Shown here one piece after another: positions 23,258 through 36,231 of a stretch of 64,000 bases of DNA. The notes under the pieces are model-generated. The model worked only from the letters and a program-made list of their open reading frames with translations. It was not told the origin of the DNA and ran no database searches. Position 1 is the first letter of the stretch, and each line of letters opens with the position of its first letter. Origin of the DNA: Valencia hispanica (taxonomy: Eukaryota; Chordata; Actinopteri; Cyprinodontiformes; Valenciidae); NCBI GenBank assembly GCA_963556495.2, contig OY747702.1:9105193-9169192 (forward strand), given 5' to 3'. A program made the translations under genes and the position numbers.

Positions 23258-25116
23258 CAGTGGACCCCCGCCCATTTGCAGTTTTGTATTCACAGATTGG
23301 CCCACTCGCTGATTTGTTTTTGCAGATCATATCTGAAACATTCAAAAGAAAGGGCAACTCAGCAAACTCAAATACCGAGGAGGAATGCTTACCTGACACG
23401 CTATTGGCTGGTGTTTAAAAAGCAGTCCATTTCAATCCATCAATCAAACTTTACTTATAAAGCGCTTTCATGCAAACATAGCAACTCAAAGCGATTAAAA
23501 GATTAAAATGACCCCACATAAACCACAAATCAAGATCCCCAACTCCCCCCACAGAGGAAACACTGGAAGGGAGATTAAAATAACAGGTTAAAATATGAAA
23601 ATATTTTAGTAAAACATGCAGAGCACTGAAACAGACTATAATAAATATCAGTTAAAAGCTAGGCTAAAAAGGGGAATCTTGAGCCTGCGTTTGAAAAACT
23701 TTTAGTGCCCTGTCTGTTTAAGTGAAGCCCAAGGACCTCCTGCCCCAGAAAATGTGAAAGTTGTCTATAAAACCAAAGTTGCACATCACGGTGGCAGAGG
23801 AAAGCCAAGTGTTGAGAGAAAAAAGTCACTAAAACGACCACTTCCTCTGCCAACGGTGGGAGTGGGGCCGGAGATAAAAACAGACACATGATCGTTTTTT
23901 TAAAGATTAAAAAGGTGGATAAAATCACGCTTCAGGAGCTGAGACTGCTGCTCGTGAATGTCATGGGTGTGAATTAAAACTTTACTCACATGTGTGGAGT
24001 TGAATGAGGTCCAGGATCTTCTCTGCGTTGTCCATTACTGTGCCTTCAGGGAAAGACAAGAGTGAGGGCTCCTCTCATCCTTAGAGTCCACTCGATGGAG
24101 TCGCCGATGATGAGCGTAGTGGGGGGTGGGTCTGCCTGCTGTTGAAGTGGAGCACTCCTTCGCAGGTTCCAGCTCCCGTCCAGGATATGGCATGACGTGG
24201 AGTGATGCGGGAGTCGGACTGCTACACCTTCTGCTGGGAGGGATTGAGCGGTGAGCCTCCGGAGTGACAGGGACCAGGGGCTGTCAGAGGAGGAAAGGCA
24301 AGGTCCAGGGCACTGTATTTGTTTGTTAACTGATTGGGGCTTTTGGCTTTGTCACCTTCGGAGACCTGTGGTCCTCCTCTGCAGCAGAAGTCACACGGTC
24401 ATTTGGCACTGTGAGTCCGTTTGGAGACCCAGCAGTGTCCTCTCTACGGCTTCATCAGGCTGGTAGCGAAATGTGTCAGCCAGCTGAACACTAATGGCGG
24501 CAGCGAGAGAGAACAGGATAATGTCCACGCATTGCTTACGTATTAAAACACCGCTGATAAAAGCATCTGATGATTAAAAAAGTTCACAGAGTGAAGTTAA
24601 ATAGCAAAGTGGAACAATGTTCCCAGTAATTTATCGAAAAAAACGATAAATCAGATAAAACCGTATTTGTTTGAAGCCGGTCTTGGCGGGTCTCACAGAC
24701 GCTGACGCATGCACATATCATATATGTTCCTAGGCACTGATTCCACATCCAAGAGTGGAGATAAGGAAGGCTTTAGATGTTAGGTTGTGTTTTTGATAAA
24801 AAAAAAAGCTGTTATTGAATTTAAAGAAAGTCGCGTGCTGACCAATCAGAGGCTTGCTCTTACAGTAACTTTTGATGGATATTTAAAAGAAAAATTGGGC
24901 AAGTCTCCGCAGTGCACTTGCATTGACAGATGATGGCGGTGCATGTCTCCGTACTCCTGCTGACGGAGAAGTAGATACTAAGCTTGAGACGGTTTCCACT
25001 GTGTGTATTAATGCATATTAATGTAAATTTGGTATTTTAACAATAAAATAGGCAGCTAAAAGTGTTTTTAAAGGGGATCAAGCGGTCACAGATTTAAACT
25101 ATTTGCAGGTCCATTG
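23258..25116. mobile_element. pogo/Tigger-like element with nested insertion
   Basis: The left end CAGTGGACCCCCGCCCATTT and right end (gcaGGTCCATTG) form an inverted terminus, each flanked outside by TA (23256-23257 and 25117-25118), as in Tc1/mariner/pogo insertions. The reversed right end (CAATGGACCTGCAAATAGTT) matches the left end loosely. A SGNH-hydrolase relic with LINE tail occupies 23440-24470. Without it the element would be about 0.8 kb and noncoding. A related end lies inverted at 29195-29460. Confidence 0.65.
23440..24470 (-). pseudogene. LINE-tailed SGNH-hydrolase ORF relic
   Basis: Reading the minus strand from about 24150: ADPPPTTLIIGDSIEW (the GDS nucleophile block), then PEGTVMDNAEKILDLIQ. 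After frame changes it gives HEQQSQLLKRDFIHLFNL, VSVFISGPTPTVGRGSGRFS and LFHLNRRGTKKLFKRRL-like pieces. This is the SGNH/GDSL esterase-like ORF seen in fish retroelements. The block with the conserved GTND is degraded. A 3' tail ends in gcgctttataagtaaagttt gattgattga-like sequence at 23440, typical of L2/CR1 LINEs, with no reverse transcriptase between. It is non-functional, with several stops. Confidence 0.6.
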
Positions 25117-25118
25117 TA

Positions 25119-27017
<1,899 letters not shown>

Positions 27018-27018
<1 letters not shown>

Positions 27019-28289
27019 GAAGTGTGTATTTGACCGAGAAGGATAAATCTCATTTCAGGGTACCAAAATGCCAAGTCCACATCCTCATCAAAGACAATAT
27101 GATTATGATTATGAAAATGTCTCATAATGTTGTGATTAGGAGGCACAGAGAACAGAGATGGACTCAGAGAGAAAGAAATGGGCAGAATCTCTTAATGATG
27201 TTACAAAAATCATTATTCAAATGTATTGCCATCACTCTGGGACTGTTCCTTAAACTAACAATAGATTTAAAAATGAATATTCACAAATTATAAACAAAGT
27301 TTCAACTAAGCTTTTATTAACAGCTCATAGCTCTAAACTAACAAACCTTCAGTGAAGTGGTTCAGGGAGCAGATATTAGGGGTTTGATTTGTTTCCTCTC
27401 TGTTGAACATCTTAGAGCTGTGCATAATTTAAGCACAATTGAGCAGTTATGACAAATGTTTTCTGCTGTCTGCCAACAATGACAACAGAGAACTGTTGTT
27501 TTGTAGTCCTGAAGTTTAAATTTGTTTGAGAAATCATGTCTCCTTTTAGCTGCTCTACCTAAAAGAAATATTATGCATCATATCCATGATCATACTGCTA
27601 TCTCTTTACCAAAATCGCTGAGGTCATGGCCATATTTCTAGTGTTGAGTAGCTGCCCAATTTCAAAAAAACAAGTTATCTAATTTTCCACATGGTCTTTG
27701 AGTGGAGAATGTTGTTTGGTTTCATTCATCCAGCTCATCCTGTTTCCACCCCCAGCCAAATGATAACGCTGCAGAGGCCCATTGTCTTTGATTCCACAGG
27801 TGGTCATCCTGATCTCTGATGTTAGAAAGTCAACAGAATGTGACTCTCCCATGTGACACTGTGTTGATTTTTTATGAGACACAACTGTTTGTGATTTCCA
27901 ACTATGATTGTAAACCATTTTCCCATTTGAGAAATGGGTAGGACAAATGTTTGTGCCACTATATATGTGCTGTCATTCCTTTGAATAACAGGGAAAGTTT
28001 GCATTTTGCTGACAATCTGATGCGTGAGTTCTCCCTCTGCAGAGATTTTAAATAAAACTGTCAAGCATTGTAAAGCATCTAAATTGGGATTAGCAATCTG
28101 CTTTAAGAGACAAAGGCTTTGGGGAATCGGCTTGGGCCCGAAAGTATCTGTCCAGGGTCATTTTTCTTCTATTGTGAATGAACAGTGCTGAGTATCATAG
28201 TGTTGAAGGTCTGTTTTTCATACCACACAGCCTCTAAAGAAATATACATTGCAGTGACAGAAAGAAGTTCCAACAAACTGTAGAACATG
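27018..28289. other. Unassigned sequence
   Basis: No certain element. The last 300 bp may belong to the LINE remnant that becomes recognisable at 28290. Confidence 0.35.
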
Positions 28290-28640
28290 AGATTCAGAAG
28301 GAGTGGTGTGGCTTTGCAGTGAGGTGAAGAAGATGCTGGGCCAGAAGCAAAGCTCTTAGTTATGTTCTTCGTCTTCAGAAGAACAAGATCCAGGGTACAA
28401 GTGGTTCAAATAAACTTCATGTGTAATGTGCCTGATTTTATTCTAGTAGTGAATATGAGGAGCTCTGTTATCACTGGAGAGACTGGACTAGAATTTCAGC
28501 TCCTCAGAATCACAAAGTGTCACTTGAGAGAGTCCAGCCTCTGATTCCTTGACCCCTGCCTTTGAAGATTTTCTGGCTATGTTCTATTGTGGAAGGAGGC
28601 CCAGTACTTGCTTATGGAACAATATGCAATGTTGGACCAC
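28290..28640 (+). mobile_element. LINE remnant, 3' coding region
   Basis: The order aagaacaagatccagggtac, gaatatgaggagctctgtta, tcactggagagactggacta, gagtccagcctctgattcct and tttgaagattttctggctat matches a common fish LINE region just upstream of its end. The short open stretch MRSSVITGETGLEFQLLRIT corresponds to the RSSVI-GE-GLE motif. The frame then breaks. The relic at 45285-45590 is probably an upstream part of the same family. Confidence 0.6.
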
Positions 28641-29194
28641 TGACGACTAGTTCATAGTTTTAACAAACATATTGTGGTTTGTTTGTTTTCTCACTGACCA
28701 GTACTGTGCCTGCTCCCACTCTTTGCATTGATGGGTTTTTTAGGCCCCGCTTTACAGTAGACACTCTCTCAGCTCTGTAGTGACTGCTTGAATAAATTAT
28801 GTACAACACAACCTGAAGGAAGTGTCCTTTTATAGTTCCAAATTGTGGTGCTGCACTGTTTGTTGACCCATTTATGTTGAGCTTGTGTGGTAAAATTTTG
28901 TCCTAACTTTATTTACCTGTTGAAAATGCTACATGCTAACTTACCTCTCGTAGTTTTTTCATACAATGTACTCTACTTTGAACCATTGCAACATAACATG
29001 AGTACTTGTGTTATTGCTTCATGTCGTTTCGATTGATGGACCCTTTAATTCAACTCTGCTCTGATAACTAATGCAAACACATACCTCTCACTATTTCGTC
29101 CGTCCTCTTCCTTTATATTATGTTATTACATGCAACAACGTAGCAGTACTGCTTTTCAACCAACAATAATTACATCACAACATTCCCCAGATGG
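28641..29194. other. Unassigned sequence
   Basis: No recognisable feature. Confidence 0.35.
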
Positions 29195-29460
29195 TCTGAG
29201 CGCAAACATGCAGGTCCCCGTCAACAGTTTCAGTTCTTATAATCCTCAGAGTCGCTAGAACCATTTGGTCAAAAAAACACAGCCGCCTGCGAAGAACAAA
29301 AATCCACCAATACCTGGCATTCCCCTCTAAAAACGCTTATTACGGTCTATTTTAAAAGTTCAAGCACCAAATATACCTTAAAATGCACACACAGTGGAAA
29401 CCGTCTTAAAGCTACTGCAGATGCTAATATCTACAGTCTTATTTCCGCTCTTGGGGTACA
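29195..29460 (-). mobile_element. pogo/Tigger-like end fragment
   Basis: The minus strand shares agacggtttccactgtgtgt and surrounding sequence (tagatatta/tagatactaag, atttggt.tt, gcgtttttagagggg) with the right part of the element at 23258-25116 (24955-25100). Further out it reads attggtggatttttgttctt cgcagg, resembling the ends of fish Tigger elements. Terminal repeats and the TA duplication are not clear. Confidence 0.45.
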
Positions 29461-29614
29461 GTCAATCAGCACCAAGAAAAAAAAATACGTCTCTCTATAT
29501 CCCTTTTTTCTTAATACACTGGGTTCACTCATATAGTGATACAGGATGTCTTTGTTTTCTCAGTTTGTATGTTACCTCCAAGAACGAATGTAAATTTATA
29601 TTAGTTGAAGACAA

Positions 29615-29646
29615 TGGATGGACGGACGGACGGACGGATGGACGGT
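29615..29646 (+). repeat. (GGAC/GGAT)n tetranucleotide run
   Basis: About eight units of GGAC with GGAT variants at both ends. Confidence 0.9.
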
Positions 29647-31704
29647 CAGTCGGTCATTGCCTGGAGAAATGTTTGGTTTATCTTAAGTTAAAGGCACATG
29701 GCACTGTGTGTGTGTGCATTGACATATAAAACGTCAAACTTGTTTGTCACAACTTTCCATAGACACAGGGAGAGACAGAGAATCATTGTAGCAAGTTACA
29801 ATCAGTAATCGTTGTTTTAGTAGAATGAATATTAGCACGGGGGCAGCCATTTGCAACCAATTGCAGTTTATCTAAAAGCTTGACGTTTTGCAGTTCTGTC
29901 ATCTGAGCAATTTTACTGAGTAGGTCAAACTAAGGGGTCAAGAAGATTATGTATGAGAAAATCTGAAATATATGACACTTGATGAGTGGTTAATGTGATC
30001 AATTAATTTTAAGTGATGCAATAACAGTATGCTAGATAAACACATTAAAGTGATGATTGTCTGTATGGCTTTAATGGTGTATTTACAAAGTGTGCATTGT
30101 GAGTGAAGGTTACAATGTTTATTTAAAACATCTATAATTACATCTAATTATTGTGCCCTATCTGTTGTTGAAAATTGTCATTTCTGGGTATTTTTCACTT
30201 GGAGTCTTGGATTCTATTTGCTTTTTCCAGATGAATGTAGGATTTGTTGTAAGTGAATGAACACTTCAACAGCTCAACGGGATGTGAATATTATGCCTGA
30301 CTGTATTCATGACACATCATGCATTTTCAATAGAATATGCATCTGGTGTGCAGGCAGGCCAGTCAAGTGTGTACACGCTGGGTCTATGAAGCTACGCTGT
30401 TGGAAGTCATTCAGAATGAGGTATGCCATCATACTGGTGAAATAACAGAGGACCATCAAGGAAAAGACTTTGGCTTGATGAACGTATATGTTTTTCTAAA
30501 AATGCTATATATATGTCAGCCCGTGTGTGAGATTGATTCAGGCTACATAATGCACCTTTATTTAACATTAGCATAACTTTCTGGTCCCACTTTTGGAATA
30601 AGAGATTAAAATTCTACCTAATAAAAATTATAAAAAAGAGAAAACCACCCACCAATGTAAACAAGCTACTTTTGTTTTATTTAAACAATCCAGTGCAAGA
30701 AAATATCTTAAAATCTTAACTCTTGAATCATACTGATCAGTTATAACATTTTCATTTTTGGAATATTATGAACCAACAAACCAATTAACATGGAATATGG
30801 CTGATATCTCAGGCCATTTTCCATGAACCCTGAACACTGCAGTGATCAAAGGTAGTTAAAAGAAATATGGATGCAATAATTACTTAACTGCAATCTCATA
30901 TCTAACCTCACATTTTTGGTGAGGTTAGATATGATAAATGGCAGTTTAGGTTTTTATTGGATGCCAGAGCTGCAAATGACCCTTTGGATAACTTACTGAC
31001 ACTTGAACATTTACTGTACTATCACAGTACAATATTAATTTGGTTTTAATCTTACTTGGGATACCAGGAATACTTTATATGATGTGCCAAGATCACATTT
31101 GGAGTTACTGGAGGAAACATCTTCAAAGCACTTTTTTCAATATCTGCATGCTCCCTTAAGCTCAAAATAGGCTTCTGATATAAGATCCACTTGGGTTGAC
31201 CAGATACAACCCATAATGGGAAAAACAGCAGGGCACCCTATGTAGTTCTTACCTGGCTCTTAAATGAGTAATGTGAAAATCAGTTGAAGATGCGCAACCC
31301 ATCTAGGTGCCATAACCCATGAGTGTTCCTGCATCAAATTTATAGAGATAATTACAATGGGCCCATTATCTGTGGACAAGCCCATTTCCCACCTGTATGG
31401 ATTTCTTATGTATGAAGGTGGGGGATCATTGATTCAGTCCATAGTAAATTTGGCATATTTTTTGGTAGATGTCTGATCCACATGCATGTAAGGTCTTGTA
31501 AGACCAGTAAAATTTAAGAAGTTTATTGAACAGAGAAATGGGTATGAATGTGTCAGGAACCGGGGACTGGAGCACTGGAAGGATAAAGCAGGGGATTAAG
31601 TTACTGATAGTTGGAGAGGGGTTGTTAGTTGGAGAGGGATGTTTTGGGAGGGGCCTTGGTAGTGGAATTAAAAAAATCTCTCTCTCCGTCAAACACTCCG
31701 GACA
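29647..31704. other. Unassigned sequence
   Basis: About 2 kb with no recognised gene or element. A local inverted pair ctcacatttttggtgaggttagatatg / atatctaacctca surrounds 30895-30930. Confidence 0.35.
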
Positions 31705-32138
31705 GCAGCTTTAATATAGAAAGTACTCTTACATCAGTTCTTCCGTTCTTTCTGTGTCTCTGCTCTGTCTTCTCAAACCCCCAGACGGTCATGGCAGATG
31801 GCCGCTCGTACTGAGCCAGGTTCTGGTTCTGGTTCTGTTGGAGGTTTCTTCCTGTTAAAGGGGAGTTTTTCCTCTCCACTCTCACTACATGCTTGCTCAG
31901 TATGACAGATTGCTGAGGGATTGCTGTGGCTGGAGTCTACATCAACAGGGCGTCAGCCAACTGTCAGTCAATGACTCGATGTAATCTGTTGGGATTCTTT
32001 AAATTGGAAACTAGCTAAAACTTTAAACTGATTGGAATGTTTGTATGATTGCATTGAAATGACTTTTCTTGTTAAGTGCCTTGAAATGACATCTGTTGTG
32101 AATCGGCGCTATATAAATAAACTGAATTTAATTGAATT
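31705..32138 (+). mobile_element. L2-type LINE family A, 3' UTR
   Basis: Plus-strand copy of the same 3' UTR as 3766-4800: ctctgtcttctcaaaccccc, ggaggtttcttcctgttaaa, tgcttgctcagtatgacaga, ending cggcgctatataaataaact gaatttaattgaatt. It carries a short triplication of ggttct at 31820. No coding sequence is retained. Confidence 0.85.
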
Positions 32139-32251
32139 GGTGATAATCAAGAGGTGGTGGCGAAGATCCAAGGAGAGGTTCTGGATGTTTTGAGGGTGGC
32201 AAAGATGTGACTAACTTTTTGACAGGAGATGATCTTTGATGGTGAATAATA

Positions 32252-32824
32252 CAGGTGAAACTCTAAAAATTTCAATATTGTGCAAAACTTCATTTATTTC
32301 AGTAATCAACTTAAAAGGTGAAACTAATATATTGATATATACTCATTACATGCAATTCGAGATACTTCAAGCTTTTAATTGTTTTAAATTTGATGATTAT
32401 GGCTTACAGCTTATGAAAACCTTTAATTCAAAATCTGAGAAAATTTGAATATTGTAAAAAGGTTCAAAATTCTAGGCTCAAAGTGTCACACTCTAATTAG
32501 CTAATTATTCAAAACACCTTAAAAAGGGTTCCTGAGCTTTTAAATGGTCTCTCAGTTCAGTAGGAATCAAGATCATCGGGAAGACTGCTGACCTGACAGC
32601 AGTCTTCCATAAGGAGGGAAAGCCTCCAAAGTTAATTGCAAAAGAAGTTGGTTGCTCCCAAAGTGCTGTAAGCCATAATCATCAAAATTATAATAAATAA
32701 AGGCTTTAAACATCTCGCTTTGCATGTAATAATTGCTATATCATATATAAGTTTCACCTTTTAAGTTGAAGTACTGAAATAAATGAAGTTTTGCAGGATA
32801 TTCTAATTTTTCACGTTTCACCTG
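32252..32824 (+). mobile_element. Tc1-like deletion derivative with TIRs and TA duplication
   Basis: Starts CAGGTGAAAC and ends GTTTCACCTG, with TA directly outside both ends (32250-32251, 32825-32826). Inner TIR sequence also matches (gcaaaacttcatttatttca against tgaaataaatgaagttttgc). The interior keeps the leader and the first codons of a Tc1-type gene (gaagactgctgacctgacag, gcaaaagaagttggttgctc) and then jumps to the right end. The transposase is lost. Confidence 0.85.
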
Positions 32825-33224
32825 TATGATGGCTTACTGGTATGGAGAGGAGGGCGAACAGAAGGCATGCAGGTGATGGAGATCATGGTGAGGAGGCTAT
32901 TACAGTTCTTGGAGGTAGAAATGGTTACACTGAAGTTAGATTACATGATTATGATGATGATGATCGCCAGTGGTGGAATGAATCGAGATGATGAGCAGAG
33001 CTTGAGTTTGTGTGGAGCAAGGAGTAAACCCAGGAAGGGAATCGCTAAGTTACAGGTAACCTTTGAAGTTGGTGTAGATTCATCCAGGACATAGTAGTCT
33101 TGAGAGTTAAAAGACAAAGGCAACAGGACTTCTCTTGTTATCCTGAAGACGTACCTTAGCTAAAGCTGACCAGGAAATGATAAACAGAAGTTCCTCAGAT
33201 TACAAAGGACACCAGTGTTTTCCC
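32825..33224. other. Unassigned sequence
   Basis: No recognised element. It may include degraded gypsy pol sequence upstream of the integrase relic. Confidence 0.35.
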
Positions 33225-34035
33225 TGGTCCCACAGAACCATTGATTTTGTAACCAGACTTCAAAAGATATAACCACCATATTCACTATAACAGATAGTTT
33301 CTCTAAAGCCTGCCATCTTGTCCCCCTCATGAAACGTCCCACCATATTCCAGAACGCCAAGCTCCTTGTGAAACTTGTCTTCCGTCTGCATGGTATACCC
33401 CAGGTAATTCTGTCTGACTATGACCCTCAATTAATCTCCCATGTCTGGAAACAGTTCTGTTCAGCCCTCGGTGCCAAAGTCTGCCTCCAGTCCAACGATC
33501 AGACAGAACGAATGAAGAAAGAGCTTGAAGCCGCTCTCAGATGTCTTACTTATAACAATCCCACAGACTGGAGTCAATTCCGTCCATTGGTCGAGTATTC
33601 ACACAACTCTCACATTTCCTCTGCTACTGGTCCATCCCCTTTTGAAGTCTCCCTTGGCTATCAACCACCTGTTCCCATCTGATGAAAAGAACATATCTGT
33701 CACCTCTGTCCATCGTCATATCCATCGTTGCGAGCACATTTGTTCTAAGACTTCCGTTGCCCTTTAATGAACCGTCGAATAGCTGACCAAAAAAAGGACT
33801 CCTACACACCTGGTCAAATGGTTTGTCTCTTCTCCTGGGACATTCCATTAGAATACATCTCCAAGAAACTCTCCCCCAGGTTCATTGGCCCCTAAAGATA
33901 GAGTCCGTCATCAGTCCATCCGCTGTCTGTCTTCGCCTCCCTGCCAGTCTCTGGATACACCCCATATTTCATGTCTCCCAAATCAAACCAGTCCACTCTA
34001 GTACCTTGTATCACTTCTTTTTGTATCACCACTTA
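33225..34035 (+). pseudogene. Ty3/gypsy retrotransposon integrase relic
   Basis: The plus strand reads TITDSFSKACHLVPLMKRPT, AKLLVKLVFRLHGIPQVILS, then LGAKVCLQSNDQTERMKKEL and ALRCLTYNNPTDWSQF, VEYSHNSHISSATGPSPFEV. This is the integrase core of Ty3/gypsy elements. A small deletion removes the SGYHPQ region before the QTER motif. After frame changes the end reads CLRLPASLWIHPIFHVSQIK PVHSS, the segment preceding the chromodomain, which is not recognisable. Stops and frameshifts make it inactive. No gag, protease or reverse transcriptase is visible. Confidence 0.85.
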
Positions 34036-34232
34036 TATCAGAAACTTTTTATGTTGCAATACATGTGGTAAAAGGGTTATATTTTTAGATCTTTTCCTAT
34101 TTTGTTTACCATTCAAAGTATTTTCAGTTACATTTTAAAGTTACATTTAGCCAGAGGTACTATTTGTTGTGCTTTTTGAAGCAATCTGTATTATTATATT
34201 GTATTCATAATAAAAACAAAACGCAGAGTCTT

Positions 34233-34345
34233 GCAAAAGTATTCATACCCTTTGCCAATTGTGTCAAAAAACTGGGATTTTCTGTAAAAGCACAACACAC
34301 AGTATGCATAACTTTGAAGTAAAGGAAAAACTGATACTGAGTTTT
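34233..34345 (+). mobile_element. Tc1-like left end
   Basis: Begins with the Tc1 terminus cagagtcttgcaaaagtatt catacccttt and continues through aaaaactgggattttctgta, acacagtatgcataactttg and aagtaaaggaaaaactgata. The matching right end is at 35300-35508, so an interrupted element of about 1.28 kb is inferred. Confidence 0.65.
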
Positions 34346-34374
34346 AGTTAGTTCCTTTTCTTATTTAGTTTTAT

Positions 34375-35008
34375 TATCATGTTAGTGTATTCCTTGTTTT
34401 TATTATTTATTTCTGGCACTTCCTTGTTTCCGTATTTCTTCTTGCTCTTAGATATTTTCACCTTTTTGTTTCTGTGTCCACCTTTTCATTTGTGTTTCCC
34501 TAGTCAAGTAATCTTAATTTATTCCTCTAGTTTTGGTTTCTTTTTGTTCTTCAGAGGTCCCTTGAGTTTTCACTTAGATTCTTAGATATATTATCTTAGT
34601 TATACTTTCTAGTTTGCTCTTCTTCTCTCTAGTATTTAGGATCGTTTTCTGTCTCTTCTCTTGCCTCCTCATTTCTCTGTTTCCCTTGCCATTCTGTATT
34701 CCTTCCCAGCTACTGACTGTTTTTTTACCTGCTCTCTCCCTCTCACCTGCAGCTGCTTCTCTTAATTAGTCCTCAGCCTCTTCTCTTCCACTTCCTCACT
34801 CCCTCCTCAGTATTTACACAGCACTCATTCAGTCAATACTCGCTGGTCGTCGTCAAACCTTCTTGTCTGTTTCGTGTTTTCCCTGTCGCTGCATTTTTTG
34901 GTCCTCCTGAGTTTTGTAAGATCTTGTTCCTTGTTTTTTTGTTGCAATTAAATCATTCTAATTTTACTTGCTGCATTTGGGTCATTTTAAATTCACAAAC
35001 ATGACATA
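34375..35008 (+). mobile_element. Probable retrotransposon LTR between Tc1 ends
   Basis: A 630-bp C/T-rich block with the composition and 3' layout of fish Ty3/gypsy LTRs. It has acctgcagctgcttctctta, tgtctgtttcgtgttttccc, a late gttgcaattaaatcattcta (polyadenylation-type) and ttgctgcatttgggtcattt, ending aaacatgaca. The left boundary near 34380 (tgttagtg) is uncertain and no clear target duplication is seen. It could be the 3' LTR of the integrase relic or a solo LTR. Confidence 0.45.
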
Positions 35009-35299
35009 GTCATCGGACTGTTTTAACAGGAAAGCTCAGAAGAGTCAACAAAAATGAATGTGAAAACAGGTGTAGGGGTGAACCTCCTTTTCGTTGCAAG
35101 TCCTTTTGAGTCTTGGAAACTGCTGTTTGCGGGCATTGGTGAACATCAACTTTCTCATCTTGCATCAGATTTTCAGTTGGATCAAGGAAGGTCTATACTT
35201 TGAATGTTCTCCAGCAAGCCTTCAAATACCAGCTGAATTTATACTGAGATTCATTTACACACGGAGATTTTACTAACAAAGGCATATAGTTTTTTTTAT

Positions 35300-35508
35300 A
35301 CAGTGATATCAGAGTAAAGGGGGCACTATAGAAATGCACAACACACTTTTCAGATTTGAATTTGCACAAACGTATTAACAACAATGCATGGATTTTGTTT
35401 CACTTCAGAATGATGCACTACGTTGTCAAATAGTCTCATTACAACAGATTGTACAGTGAACACTCAAAACATGTTCAGTGGTTATGAAGGCTTTTGCAAG
35501 GTACTTAT
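35300..35508 (+). mobile_element. Tc1-like right end
   Basis: Has cagagtaaagggggcactat, atgcacaacacacttttcag, atttcacttcagaatgatgc-like sequence and the degenerate terminus ttatgaaggcttttgcaagg tact, the inverse of the left end at 34233. Sequence between 35009 and 35299 is probably the degraded element interior. Confidence 0.65.
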
Positions 35509-35530
35509 CCTGTGACCCAGTGTTTAAGGC

Positions 35531-36231
35531 AAACCCCTCCTTTCCACCGGACGCGTAAGCAGCACGTTACAGGAGCAGCACGTCACACGCAGCTGATAGC
35601 CACCACTGTAGTCAATCGAACCCTTTCCACGGGAGGCGAAAGCAGCACGAGTCTGCCGCGTCTGTTGAGCGACATGTCCCAGCACTTTTCTAAATATACG
35701 CGGCAGTCCTACTTTCTAACCAGTACGCCTCTGAAACACGTAAATTTCTACATTTTGGATAGGGGAGACAGAAAATATACGGCTCGGCACCGGAAATTTT
35801 CAAAATAAAAGAAACGTGCTGCTTTGCGGTTGCTTTACTTAAAAAAAAGATCACTACCTGTGCGGCCGGTGAGAAGTCAGTACCTCGCGGGAGGGGGCGA
35901 TTTTGGATATTCCCTGACATAACACAAACTTATTGGCGAATATAAAACAGACATAACATAAAACACCAACCTTTTGGAGTCATGTTGTTGTCTATTCCTG
36001 GTTATTATTGTCATAGACGTTTATATGTGTCTATGGCTGTTGTGTTTACTGACAAAACCACGCGTGATTTTGCTAATCTCGCGCGATTTCGTGCTCTCTC
36101 GGTGACAGCTGCTTCCCTGCTGCTATGCACCTCATAGCACCCGGTGGAAAGGGCCAAGCAGGAGAATACGAAAGTGAAACGTGCTGCTCATGTAACGTGC
36201 CGCTTACGCGTCCGGTGGAAAAGAGGGGTTA
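35531..36231. mobile_element. MITE with ~50-bp duplicated inverted termini
   Basis: The left end aacccctcctttccaccgga cgcgtaagcagcacgttac and right end (reverse complement aacccctcttttccaccgga cgcgtaagcggcacgttac) match over about 50 bp. A second, shorter copy of the terminal motif lies just inside each end (35620-35650 aaccctttccacgggaggcg; 36138-36156 acccggtggaaagggcc). The interior is noncoding, with CpG-rich patches. Outside flanks share only an imperfect AGTGT, so the target duplication is unresolved. Confidence 0.8.

Noticed and set aside
24251..24466. 71-codon plus-strand frame
   Set aside because: Shadow of the minus-strand SGNH-type relic.
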